Part shown: in pieces, positions 30,746-38,197 of the stretch
How positions within the stretch are numbered: position 1 is the first letter of the stretch
Layout of the letters: every line of letters starts with the position of its first letter
Source: JALYSX01 sp036510515
GTDB taxonomy: Bacteria; Vulcanimicrobiota; Vulcanimicrobiia; Vulcanimicrobiales; Vulcanimicrobiaceae
Direction of reading: 5' to 3'
Length of the DNA: 43,740 nt
Assembly (NCBI GenBank): GCA_036510515.1
Contig: DATCDS010000016.1
Span: 1-43,740 of the forward strand
The notes under the pieces: model-generated
Seen by the model: the letters and a program-made list of their open reading frames with translations, nothing else
The model's database searches: none
Told to the model about the DNA's origin: nothing
Made by a program: the position numbers and the translations under genes

Positions 30746-31470
30746 GCGGGTCCCAACAACGGCACCAGTTCGAAATCGCGAATCGTAAAACGATCGACCC
30801 GCGTGTCGTATTCGAGCTCCGTGCGCGAAACGTAACGCCCGTACGGGCCCGCGTGCACGATCGGAACCCCATTGACGATCTCGGGTGCGAACAGCGTATC
30901 GTGACTATGTCCGCCGAGGATCACGTCGATCCGCGGCACGCGTTGGGCCAAGATGCGGTCCAGCGACAGCCCGACGTGCGAGAGCACGACCAGCATATCG
31001 CCTGCGGGCACGGTCGCCGCGTACTCGCCGACAACATCCCACGGCTGCAAAAACCGCCAACCGAAGATCCGCTCCCAGGCGCTGCCGACGGGATACTGCA
31101 TGATCAGCAATCCGAGCAGATGGATCTTCACGCCCTCGCGCTCGAGCACCAAACTGCGCGAAAAAGGCAACGTGCGTCCCCTGGTATCGAGCAAATTACT
31201 GCAGATCAGCGGATGGCGCATCTTGGCCGCGCGCGTCGCGAGCAGCTTGAAGAGGTAGTGGTACTCGCGATTTCCGATCGCCTGCGCGTCGTAGCCGGCG
31301 GCGTCGATTTCACCGATGATCGGCTCGTCGCGATGGTAGATCGTTTGACTTCCACGCAAGGAGTCTCCGCAGTCCACCAGCAAACCCGGCCGCCGCGCGC
31401 GGATCGCCTCCAGCGTGGGAACGAACCCTCGGCGATCGTGCAGATCGGAGGTGTGGTAGAGCCGAATCAC
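30742..31470 (-). CDS. Calcineurin-like metallophosphoesterase, candidate lipid A step
   Basis: 242 aa from the GTG that overlaps the lpxB stop. Metal ligands of the superfamily are visible: Asp9 and His11 (TSDLHD), Asp36 (DCGDS), Asn67 (GNRE), His165 (LSHVG) and GGHSH (186-190). It looks most like the 5'-nucleotidase/UshA catalytic domain, without the C-terminal substrate domain. The catalytic His of the usual GNHE motif is Arg here. Lipid A synthesis needs a UDP-2,3-diacylglucosamine hydrolase (LpxH, LpxI or LpxG). None is recognised by sequence nearby, and this gene lies directly after lpxB, so it may serve that step. No signal peptide is seen, which fits a cytoplasmic substrate. Confidence 0.82.
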   Translation of the reverse strand: MIRLYHTSDLHDRRGFVPTLEAIRARRPGLLVDCGDSLRGSQTIYHRDEPIIGEIDAAGYDAQAIGNREYHYLFKLLATRAAKMRHPLICSNLLDTRGRTLPFSRSLVLEREGVKIHLLGLLIMQYPVGSAWERIFGWRFLQPWDVVGEYAATVPAGDMLVVLSHVGLSLDRILAQRVPRIDVILGGHSHDTLFAPEIVNGVPIVHAGPYGRYVSRTELEYDTRVDRFTIRDFELVPLLGPA

Positions 31471-32582
31471 GCTGAATTTCCCCGCGCGAGCCCGACGGCA
31501 AAAGCCGCGCAGCGTTCCAGCGCGTCGGGCGGCCCCAAACGCTCGCGCAGCCGCGCGAACTGCGCGTACTGCGTCTGCGGATCGCCCAGCACCCCGTCCA
31601 TCGCGTCGGCCAAGCGTTGGGGCGTCGCGTTCTCCTGCACGAACTCGGGGACGACCGCACGGTCGAGTACCAAGTTGGGCAGCGAGATGTAAGCGCCGCG
31701 ATAGACGCGCCGCCCGTAGGCTGCCAGCAGGCGAGAGTTCACCCACAGTACCACCGCAGGCACGCCGCACAGCGCCGTTTCTAGTACGGCCGTTCCCGAC
31801 GCGACCCATGCCGCGTCGGCATCGCTCAAGGCCGCTCCCACGCCGCGCACCACGTCGATGGGAAGTCCGGCGCGTGCGATGGCCGCGCGCAAACGACGCT
31901 CGCCGGCATCGTCGGCCGCGGCCGCAACCGCGGCGAGCTTGGGCCGCTTTTCGCGCAGGTGCCTGTAGGCATCCAACAATCGCGGAACGTGGTAGTGAAG
32001 TTCGCTCGGGCGGCTGCCCGGCAACAGTGCGACCCGCCCGGCATCGCCGGGCGGCGCAGGGCGCTGCGGCCGCATCGTAAAGCGCGAAACCAGCGGGTGG
32101 CCGAAATACTCGATCGGCAAGTTCAACCCGCGATAGAAATCGCGCTGGTGTTCGAATGCGGTCACCGGAATCGTGGCCGCGGCGACCGCTCGCGCGCGCC
32201 GTGGGTTATCCAGCCACGTCGCGGGGGGAAAGAGATCCAGAATCGCGCCGGTATAGGCCAAGCGCTCGCGCAGTATCGTCGCAAGGCGCAGGTTAAACGC
32301 ACCGAAATCGACCAGCACGACCAAATCGGGTTTGGTCCGGGCCACATGCGCGGCCGCGCGCCAACACGCCCACAGCAATTTTGGAATGCGCGGAATCGCG
32401 GCGAAGGGTCCCATGGTCGCCCAACCGGTCGTATCGCGCCAGACGCGAAAACCCGCATCGCGCATTCCCTGCGCGCCGATGCCTTCGAACGATGCCTGGG
32501 GATCTATACGCGCGATCGCTTGCGCGAGCGCGATCGCGCTGAGTTCCCCGGAAGCTTCGCCGCAGCAAAAAAAATAGCGCAC
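31467..32582 (-). CDS. lpxB: Lipid-A-disaccharide synthase
   Basis: 371 aa. The N-terminus FFCCGEASGELSAIALAQAI has the GExSGD-like loop (here GEASGE). LVDFGAFNLRLATILRE, the ILDLFPPATWLDNPRRARAV segment, YFGHPLV, LLPGSRPSELHYHVPRLLDA and ASGTAVLETALCGVPAVVLW match LpxB throughout. It joins UDP-2,3-diacylglucosamine with lipid X to form the disaccharide, at the inner face of the cytoplasmic membrane. It starts with GTG ten bases after lpxA. The Asp of the usual GExSGD is Glu here. Confidence 0.96.
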   Translation of the reverse strand: MRYFFCCGEASGELSAIALAQAIARIDPQASFEGIGAQGMRDAGFRVWRDTTGWATMGPFAAIPRIPKLLWACWRAAAHVARTKPDLVVLVDFGAFNLRLATILRERLAYTGAILDLFPPATWLDNPRRARAVAAATIPVTAFEHQRDFYRGLNLPIEYFGHPLVSRFTMRPQRPAPPGDAGRVALLPGSRPSELHYHVPRLLDAYRHLREKRPKLAAVAAAADDAGERRLRAAIARAGLPIDVVRGVGAALSDADAAWVASGTAVLETALCGVPAVVLWVNSRLLAAYGRRVYRGAYISLPNLVLDRAVVPEFVQENATPQRLADAMDGVLGDPQTQYAQFARLRERLGPPDALERCAAFAVGLARGNSA

Positions 32583-32592
32583 GTCGCGGAAG

Positions 32593-33381
32593 CTATTTGA
32601 TGATACCGCGGTGCGATGGCGCTTCCACGAAGGCGATCATGTCGCGGCCCGGCGCCGTGGTGACCGTCGCGCGCATCTGTTCGAGCGCTTGCGACGTATT
32701 GAGTTTCGACGAATACATCAACCGGTAGAAGCGCTTGATCTCCGCGCGCTCCTCAACGGAAAACTCCGCGCGGCGCAGGCCCACCGCGTTGAGCCCGCTG
32801 GGCCCGTCTCGGCCGCCCTCGACCAGCAGAAACGGCGGGATATCCTTGGTGATCTTAGTGGCACCGCCCACCATCGCGTAGCGCCCGACGCGGACGAACT
32901 GATGCATGCCCGCCATGCCGCCGACGGTTGCGTGGTCGCCGATCGTACAGTGCCCGGCGAGCTGGGCCAGGTTCGACATCGTCACGTGGTTGGCGATCGT
33001 GCAGTTGTGCGCGACGTGCACGTAGGCCAAGAGCAGGCAGTCGTCGCCGACGACGGTCGTTTCGCCCTCGCCCGTAGCGCGTTGCACCGAAACGTATTCG
33101 CGCAGGACCGTACGGTTGCCGATCTTCGTGAAGGCCGCTTCGCCGACGTACTTACGATCCTGCGAGGTCGCGCCGACGGTTGCAAACGGAAAGATCTGAC
33201 AGTCTTCTCCGATCTGCGTCCACCCGTTAACCACGACGTTGGCCTGCAGCACGGTTCCCGTGCCGATCGTTACGTGTTCGCCGACGATGCAGAACGGGCC
33301 GATTTCGACCCCGCGCGCGATCCTGGCTCTGGGGTGAACGATCGCCGTGGGATGCGTCGTTCCGGCCTTGACGTCAAGCAT
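32593..33381 (-). CDS. lpxA: UDP-N-acetylglucosamine acyltransferase
   Basis: 262 aa, the size of E. coli LpxA. Left-handed beta-helix hexapeptide repeats run from about residue 10 to 190. The catalytic base is His125 in HVAHNCTIANH, the same number as in E. coli. LREYVSVQRAT and the C-terminal helical VGLRRAEFSVEERAEIKRFYRLMY are typical of the family. It puts the first acyl chain on UDP-GlcNAc. The ATG at 33381 overlaps the end of fabZ by eight bases; an upstream extension is open but adds a sequence unlike LpxA. Confidence 0.97.
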   Translation of the reverse strand: MLDVKAGTTHPTAIVHPRARIARGVEIGPFCIVGEHVTIGTGTVLQANVVVNGWTQIGEDCQIFPFATVGATSQDRKYVGEAAFTKIGNRTVLREYVSVQRATGEGETTVVGDDCLLLAYVHVAHNCTIANHVTMSNLAQLAGHCTIGDHATVGGMAGMHQFVRVGRYAMVGGATKITKDIPPFLLVEGGRDGPSGLNAVGLRRAEFSVEERAEIKRFYRLMYSSKLNTSQALEQMRATVTTAPGRDMIAFVEAPSHRGIIK

Positions 33382-33847
33382 TAAGCACCGCGGCATCGAA
33401 CCCCGCCGTTCCCGGATCCGACGAGATCGAAAACAGCAATTCGACGGAACAGGCGAACTCATCGCCCACGCGCGCCGAGCCCTCGACCCAGCCGATATTG
33501 CGACGATGCTTGCGCAGGACGACTTCCATCATCAAGCAGTCGCCGGGAACGACCGGACGGCGAAACTTCGCCTTATCGATACCCGCCAGATACGGCGTCG
33601 TGCGCGACGAACCGCCGGGCTCCATGACGATGCACCCGGCAAGCTGCGCCATCGCTTCGATCATGTAGACGCCGGGAAAGACCGGGTTCCCCGGAAAGTG
33701 TCCCTGAAACATCGGCTCGTTGAACGTGATGTTCTTGTAGCCTACGGCGCGGACGCCCGGTTCGAGCTCCAAGATGCGATCGACCAGCAGGATCGGGTAA
33801 CGGTGCGGCAAGATCTCCATGATCTTGCGGATGTCCAACTCGGCCAT
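33374..33847 (-). CDS. fabZ: 3-hydroxyacyl-ACP dehydratase FabZ
   Basis: 157 aa. HotDog-fold dehydratase with LPHRYPILLVDRI, catalytic His50 (FQGHFPGNPVFPG) and Glu64 (YMIEAMAQLAG). It dehydrates 3-hydroxyacyl-ACP and so competes for the precursor used by LpxA and LpxD; pairing it with lpx genes is common. The ATG touches the lpxC stop (TGATG). The C-terminus is about ten residues longer than in E. coli and overlaps lpxA. Confidence 0.97.
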   Translation of the reverse strand: MAELDIRKIMEILPHRYPILLVDRILELEPGVRAVGYKNITFNEPMFQGHFPGNPVFPGVYMIEAMAQLAGCIVMEPGGSSRTTPYLAGIDKAKFRRPVVPGDCLMMEVVLRKHRRNIGWVEGSARVGDEFACSVELLFSISSDPGTAGFDAAVLNA

Positions 33848-34680
33848 CAGGCGCCCCTCGCGATGGAAACGTTGCGATCGCGCAGCGCGCGTGTCGCCTC
33901 GCAGTGCAATTGATGGCCGCTCTTGATCGCTAAGACGTCGAGAAACGGCCAGGCTCCCAGCAACGCAAAATCTCCCAGCAAGTCCAACACCTTGTGCCGG
34001 ACGACTTCGTTGGGCCAGCGCATCGGCCGCATCGGCCCGTCCTCGTCGAAGACCAGCGCGTTGTCCAGGCTGCCGCCTTGGGCCAAACCGCGCGCGCGCA
34101 TGCCTTCGACGTCGCGCAGGTACGCGAACGTCCGAGCCGCGCAGATATCGTCGCGATAGAGCGCGGGTGAAATCTCGCCGTCGAAATACTGCGCGCCGAT
34201 CGGCGCTGCGAAATCGGCCAGGAATCGTACGCGAAAGCGATCGGCCGGCAGCGCGACCAACGCCCGGTCCCCGGCGCGCAAGTACAACGGTTCTACCAGA
34301 CGCAACGCGGCGCGCGCCGCGCGTTGATCCAACAGTCCGACGGTCACGATCGCGTCGGCAAACGTCTTGCCGCTGCCGTCGGCCACGGGAATCTCCGGGC
34401 CGCTGACGTGGATCTCCGCATTGCTCACGCCCATGCCGAACAGCGCGGACAGCAGATGTTCGACGGTCGAAACGCTGGCTTCACCCGTGCCGATGGCCGT
34501 GGCTAAGGACGTGGCCACGACGTTTTCGGCGACGGCGGCGACGCGAACGTTTCCGGAAAGGACGAACGACAGGCCGCTATCGATTCCGGACGGGCGCACT
34601 TCGACCGCGCACGCGACGCCCGTATGCAGGCCGACGCCGTCGAAGGCAATCGGCGATTTGAGAGTGGCCTGCGCGTTCAT
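33847..34680 (-). CDS. lpxC: UDP-3-O-acyl-N-acetylglucosamine deacetylase
   Basis: 277 aa, slightly shorter than the 305 aa of E. coli. Zinc ligands are visible: His75 (STVEHLLSAL), His229 and Asp233 (RHKVLDLLGD). Catalytic His256 lies in SGHQLH and the Glu in VEHL. FDGVGLHTG is the typical N-terminus. It commits the pathway to lipid A. In E. coli the level of LpxC is set by FtsH through a C-terminal tail ending in Leu-Ala residues; this protein ends RNVSIARGA, so that signal is not apparent. Gap to lpxD is six bases. Confidence 0.97.
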   Translation of the reverse strand: MNAQATLKSPIAFDGVGLHTGVACAVEVRPSGIDSGLSFVLSGNVRVAAVAENVVATSLATAIGTGEASVSTVEHLLSALFGMGVSNAEIHVSGPEIPVADGSGKTFADAIVTVGLLDQRAARAALRLVEPLYLRAGDRALVALPADRFRVRFLADFAAPIGAQYFDGEISPALYRDDICAARTFAYLRDVEGMRARGLAQGGSLDNALVFDEDGPMRPMRWPNEVVRHKVLDLLGDFALLGAWPFLDVLAIKSGHQLHCEATRALRDRNVSIARGA

Positions 34681-34686
34681 CGCACG

Positions 34687-35709
34687 TTACTCGTGAGAAC
34701 GCTCGCGCTCCAAAGCTTCCACACGAGCGATCAACTTAGGGAGATTGCGAATTAGAACCTCTTGACGCAGCCGCTTGCGATGGTCGGTTGCAGGCGCTCC
34801 GGAGACGGTCGCATCGTCGGGAATGTCGCTCCACACCTGCGTACCTCCGGCGATGGTCACGCGAGATCCGACCGTGATATGTCCTTTGAACGACGCCATC
34901 CCGCCGACTTTTACGTAGTCGCCGACGATCGTGGTTCCGGCCAGTCCGCTCAATGCGGCAAACGCGTCGTGCTTGCCCAGCCTGCAGTTGTGCCCGATTT
35001 GGACGAGGTTATCGATCTTGGTGCCCTCGCCTATCATCGTGCTGCCGGTTTGCGCGCGATCGATGCATGTGTTGGCGCCGATTTCTACGTCGTCGCCCAA
35101 CACGACGTTGCCGACTTGCGGAATGCGCACGAGCCGGCCGTCGACGAAGGCCCAACCGAATCCCTCGCTCCCGATGACCGCACCGGTTTCCAGCACGACC
35201 CGATCGCCGATCAGACAGCCTTCCATAACCGTCGCGCGCGGGCGCAGCCAACACTGCCGACCCAAAGTCGTTCGCGCGCCGACGAACGCGCCGACGTCGA
35301 CCACGGTTTCCGCGCCGATCGTCGCTCCGGATCCCACGTACGCGTGTGCGCCGATGTAGGCGTCGGGTGCGACCCGCGCGTCGTCCTCGACCGTGGCGCT
35401 GGGATGGCGGAAGGGGCCCTGCGGGCGCGGCGTGCGCAGCATCTGCAGCAAGGTCGCTAACGCGACGCGCGCCGATGCGACGCACAGCAGCGGCTTTTCC
35501 GTCGAGACGCCGGCCGCCAAGTCCGCGTCGACCAGGACGGCGGCAGCTTTGGAGTTCAGCGCCGCAGCGAGATAGCGCGCATCCGTAGCAAAGGTCAGCG
35601 CGTCCTCTTCGGCCTCGTCGACGGCGGCGATGCGCGCGATCGACACGTCGCCGTTGCCGACGACCGTTCCGTCGACGTGTCGAGCCAGTTCTGCGAGCGT
35701 TCCAAGCAT
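34687..35709 (-). CDS. lpxD: UDP-3-O-(3-hydroxyacyl)glucosamine N-acyltransferase
   Basis: 340 aa. An N-terminal uridine-binding domain (1-95) is followed by a hexapeptide beta-helix (about 100-300). Catalytic His240 (QIGHNCRLG) matches His239 of E. coli. SEGFGWA and NTCIDRAQTGSTMIGEGTKIDNLVQ are diagnostic. A C-terminal helix (LIRNLPKLIARVEALERE) completes the trimer. It adds the N-linked acyl chain. The start ATG overlaps the stop of the small Skp-like lipoprotein (TAATG). Confidence 0.97.
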   Translation of the reverse strand: MLGTLAELARHVDGTVVGNGDVSIARIAAVDEAEEDALTFATDARYLAAALNSKAAAVLVDADLAAGVSTEKPLLCVASARVALATLLQMLRTPRPQGPFRHPSATVEDDARVAPDAYIGAHAYVGSGATIGAETVVDVGAFVGARTTLGRQCWLRPRATVMEGCLIGDRVVLETGAVIGSEGFGWAFVDGRLVRIPQVGNVVLGDDVEIGANTCIDRAQTGSTMIGEGTKIDNLVQIGHNCRLGKHDAFAALSGLAGTTIVGDYVKVGGMASFKGHITVGSRVTIAGGTQVWSDIPDDATVSGAPATDHRKRLRQEVLIRNLPKLIARVEALERERSHE

Positions 35710-36116
35710 TACGTCGGCTGCGGCGTGACCGTCTCCTTGGTGATGTTGAGAGCCTTCTCCACGTCGATCGTGATATCGACGCCGCCGTACCCGACGCCGT
35801 CGTGCGTCAAGACCATCCTCAGATTGCGCTGTTTGGCCACCTTCGCGGCCGCATCGCGGATCTGATTGGTCAGCTGGTCGGTGATGGCTCCGTACTGACC
35901 GCGCAGAATCATGTCGCGACGAGCCTTTACTTTGTTGCTGGCCTTGCTGTTGGCCAGCGCCTGTTCGTCGGCTTGAAACTGTGCCTGATCCCTTTGATAG
36001 TCCGGCCAGTTAGCGGCGACGCGCTCGACGTCGACCAGACCGATGGGACTGGGCGGACTGCAGGCGACGCCGAGCGTTGCGGCAAGTCCGAATGCGATAA
36101 TGTATGTGTTTTTCAC
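35709..36116 (-). CDS. Small Skp/OmpH-like lipoprotein
   Basis: 135 aa. The signal sequence ends in GVACSPP, giving a possible lipid-modified Cys19. The mature part has the OmpH/Skp layout: a first strand IGLVDVERV, a long charged helix (about 40-105, YQRDQAQFQADEQALANSK...AAKVAKQRN), and a closing strand pair LRMVLTHDGVGYGGVDITIDV. It is shorter than E. coli Skp (about 140 mature residues), so its tentacle is short. Two more genes of this type lie directly upstream. Probably a periplasmic chaperone for outer-membrane proteins, tethered to a membrane. Confidence 0.8.
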   Translation of the reverse strand: MKNTYIIAFGLAATLGVACSPPSPIGLVDVERVAANWPDYQRDQAQFQADEQALANSKASNKVKARRDMILRGQYGAITDQLTNQIRDAAAKVAKQRNLRMVLTHDGVGYGGVDITIDVEKALNITKETVTPQPT

Positions 36117-37399
36117 TCGTGTAAACCTTCGACATCCTTGCTGACTTCGTTTGTTAGATCGTAACCGCCGGCGGCGGCTTCGACGTTTTCGAACACGACG
36201 CTCAGTCCGCGATCGTGTGCGATTCGCGCCGTCTCGGTCTTGATTTGCGCGACGATTTTGTCGTAGAGATCGCTGCGGTGCTGTTGGAGGGCCGCGAGCT
36301 GCGCCGCCGCCGCCCCCGTGGCACCGACGTCGGCGCCGTGCAGCGCAGCATATTGACGATCCAAATCGGCCTTGGTGGCGTCGTATTCGTCGATCGTTTG
36401 CTGTGCGTCCGACTGGAATTGGCCCTGCACCTGCTGGTGGATTGCAGCGATCTTGGACTGCAGGGCCGGGGACAGATGCGGCGGCAACGGGGCGGCTCCC
36501 AAACCGCGGATGGTCGAGGCCACCGAATCGCGGCGCGATTGCAGCTCGGCTTTGGTCTGCCCGTTGATCTGCGTGGCGCGCGCGCGGATCGACGCGGAGG
36601 TTTCGGACTGCAGTTGGGCGCGGTAGGCGTTGAGGTTGGCGCGATCGCGCGCGCGCAGGGCGCCCATCGCGTCGTTCTCTTTCTTATCCAACGCGGCGTA
36701 TTGAGCCCGCAGCGACGAACGCGTCGCGTCGTCGAAGGCCAGGTTGGAGAGCCGCGTCTTGAGCGACAGGCGGGTCGGCGCATCGGCTTGGGAAAGCCGC
36801 AGGGATAGTTGCGCTTCGTCTTGCTGCAGCTGCTCGGCACGCGCTCGGAACCGTCGGTCCGCCTGCTGTTGAAATTGCTTGGCGACCGCCGCGATCGCGT
36901 TGCCGTTCTGAACGATCACGTTTCTCTCGTAGGCCTGAAAATCGGCGTTGGCGGCGCGAGCCGCGTTCTGTGCCTGCTGCGCCGATTGCGCGGTCATCTG
37001 CGCCCCGACGGCGGCGCCGGCGGGAGCGGCTCCAGCGGCCACCAATGCCGCGCCGACGGCCTGCCGCTCGCGATTGGCGTAGTCGTTCTGCTTCTGGCGA
37101 AGGATCTTGCCGGCTCGCGCTTGCGCGGCTTTGAGTTCTGCGTTGAGGGTCTTGGTATCGGCCGCGATTTGCGCGGCGGAGTGCGGCACGATCGGGGCCG
37201 AGGCCGCCAGATTGATCGCGGCGATCGCATCGTCGAGTTGGCCCAACTGCGCGTAGAGCGGATGGTGCTTGACGACTTCGTCTAAACGCACGAATCCGAT
37301 ACCGCGAATGCCCGGCGAGTTGACGTCGACGCGTCCGCATCCCGCTAGGGCCAACAACGCGACGACGGCGACGGTTACGGCCCTACTTGCTAAGCGCAT
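36113..37399 (-). CDS. Long coiled-coil lipoprotein with Skp-like ends
   Basis: 428 aa from the ATG at 37399 (an ATG three codons earlier is equally possible). The lipobox LLALAGCGR puts the lipid on Cys20. The body (about 75-370) is Gln/Ala/Arg-rich helix and coiled coil. Both ends match Skp-like core strands: IGFVRLDEVVKHHPLY near the N-terminus and RIAHDRGLSVVFENVEAAAGGYDLTNEV at the C-terminus. It looks like a Skp protein whose helical arm has grown to about four times the normal length, or had repeats inserted. The start overlaps the end of the previous gene; the stop overlaps the next ATG. Confidence 0.75.
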   Translation of the reverse strand: MRLASRAVTVAVVALLALAGCGRVDVNSPGIRGIGFVRLDEVVKHHPLYAQLGQLDDAIAAINLAASAPIVPHSAAQIAADTKTLNAELKAAQARAGKILRQKQNDYANRERQAVGAALVAAGAAPAGAAVGAQMTAQSAQQAQNAARAANADFQAYERNVIVQNGNAIAAVAKQFQQQADRRFRARAEQLQQDEAQLSLRLSQADAPTRLSLKTRLSNLAFDDATRSSLRAQYAALDKKENDAMGALRARDRANLNAYRAQLQSETSASIRARATQINGQTKAELQSRRDSVASTIRGLGAAPLPPHLSPALQSKIAAIHQQVQGQFQSDAQQTIDEYDATKADLDRQYAALHGADVGATGAAAAQLAALQQHRSDLYDKIVAQIKTETARIAHDRGLSVVFENVEAAAGGYDLTNEVSKDVEGLHE

Positions 37400-38186
37400 C
37401 CTGGACATCTTTCGTGATGTCCGTGCCGCCGTAGATCACGTCCGCGCGATCGATCACCAAGAGCAAACTCTTTTTCTTGGCGATGTCCGCGGTCACGGAC
37501 TTCGTCTGGTCCACCAGCGGCTTGAGAAGCGCTTCCTGCTTGTCCTGCACGGTCTTGCTGTAGTCGCCGGCGACGACTTGGCGCTGGAGATCGGTCTTTG
37601 CCTGCGCGTACTTTCCGCGGTAGGCGGCGCGCTGATCCGAAACGAATTTGGCCAGCTGATCGTTCGCGTCTTTCACTTTTGGAAGTGTGTCGAGTTGCGT
37701 TTGATCGACGTAGCCGATTTCCGAAGACGCCGACGGCGGAGCCGGGGGAGCGAGCGCCTGCGACGACACGAGGAGCTTGACGACGTCTTTGGAGATATCT
37801 TGTCCGCCGTAGATGACGATGCGCTTGTCGACGACGACCGAAAGGTTGCGGGTCGCCGCGATCTGCGCGATCGCGTATTGCGCGCGCTGGTAGAGCGGGC
37901 CGAGAACCTCGTTCTTCTTGTCGTTAAAGGTCTGGTCGAACTGCAGCGAGATGCGCTGGCGATCCGCGTCGCTCTTGGCTTTCTTGATCTGTGCGGCGTA
38001 CTGCGCGTCCAGCTGCGACTTGTATGCCGCTAGTTGCGCGTTGGCGCTCTGGAAGGCCGTCAGGTTACCGATTGCGGCCTGATCGAGAAAACCGACGTCG
38101 TTAAGATCGACGGCCGACGATGCGGGCGCGGCCGTAACCGCAAGAAGCAATCCGGCCAGGAGGGCGGGTACGATACGGAGTTTCAT
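37383..38186 (-). CDS. Tandem-duplicated Skp/OmpH-like periplasmic protein
   Basis: 267 aa, with signal peptide 1-26. Two complete Skp-like units are joined by a Pro/Ala linker (about 141-155). Unit 1 (31-139) runs from VGFLDQAAIG to VVVDKRIVIYGGQDISKDVVKLL; unit 2 (157-265) from IGYVDQTQLD to LVIDRADVIYGGTDITKDVQDAL. The matched IYGG-x-DI-x-KDV ends show internal duplication. E. coli Skp is a trimer of single units, so this form could build a differently ordered chaperone. The ATG at 38186 (AGGTG upstream) is preferred to a GTG two codons earlier. It starts 11 bases after bamA. Confidence 0.85.
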   Translation of the reverse strand: MKLRIVPALLAGLLLAVTAAPASSAVDLNDVGFLDQAAIGNLTAFQSANAQLAAYKSQLDAQYAAQIKKAKSDADRQRISLQFDQTFNDKKNEVLGPLYQRAQYAIAQIAATRNLSVVVDKRIVIYGGQDISKDVVKLLVSSQALAPPAPPSASSEIGYVDQTQLDTLPKVKDANDQLAKFVSDQRAAYRGKYAQAKTDLQRQVVAGDYSKTVQDKQEALLKPLVDQTKSVTADIAKKKSLLLVIDRADVIYGGTDITKDVQDALSK

Positions 38187-38197
38187 GTTCACCTACG

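Noticed and set aside
30742..31470. Direct naming of the phosphoesterase as LpxH
   Set aside because: The motifs resemble the 5'-nucleotidase group more than LpxH, so only a functional hypothesis is justified.
30343..31692. Plus-strand open frame of about 450 codons across the metallophosphoesterase and lpxB
   Set aside because: Arg-rich composition and no family match; it lies opposite conserved genes with intact motifs.
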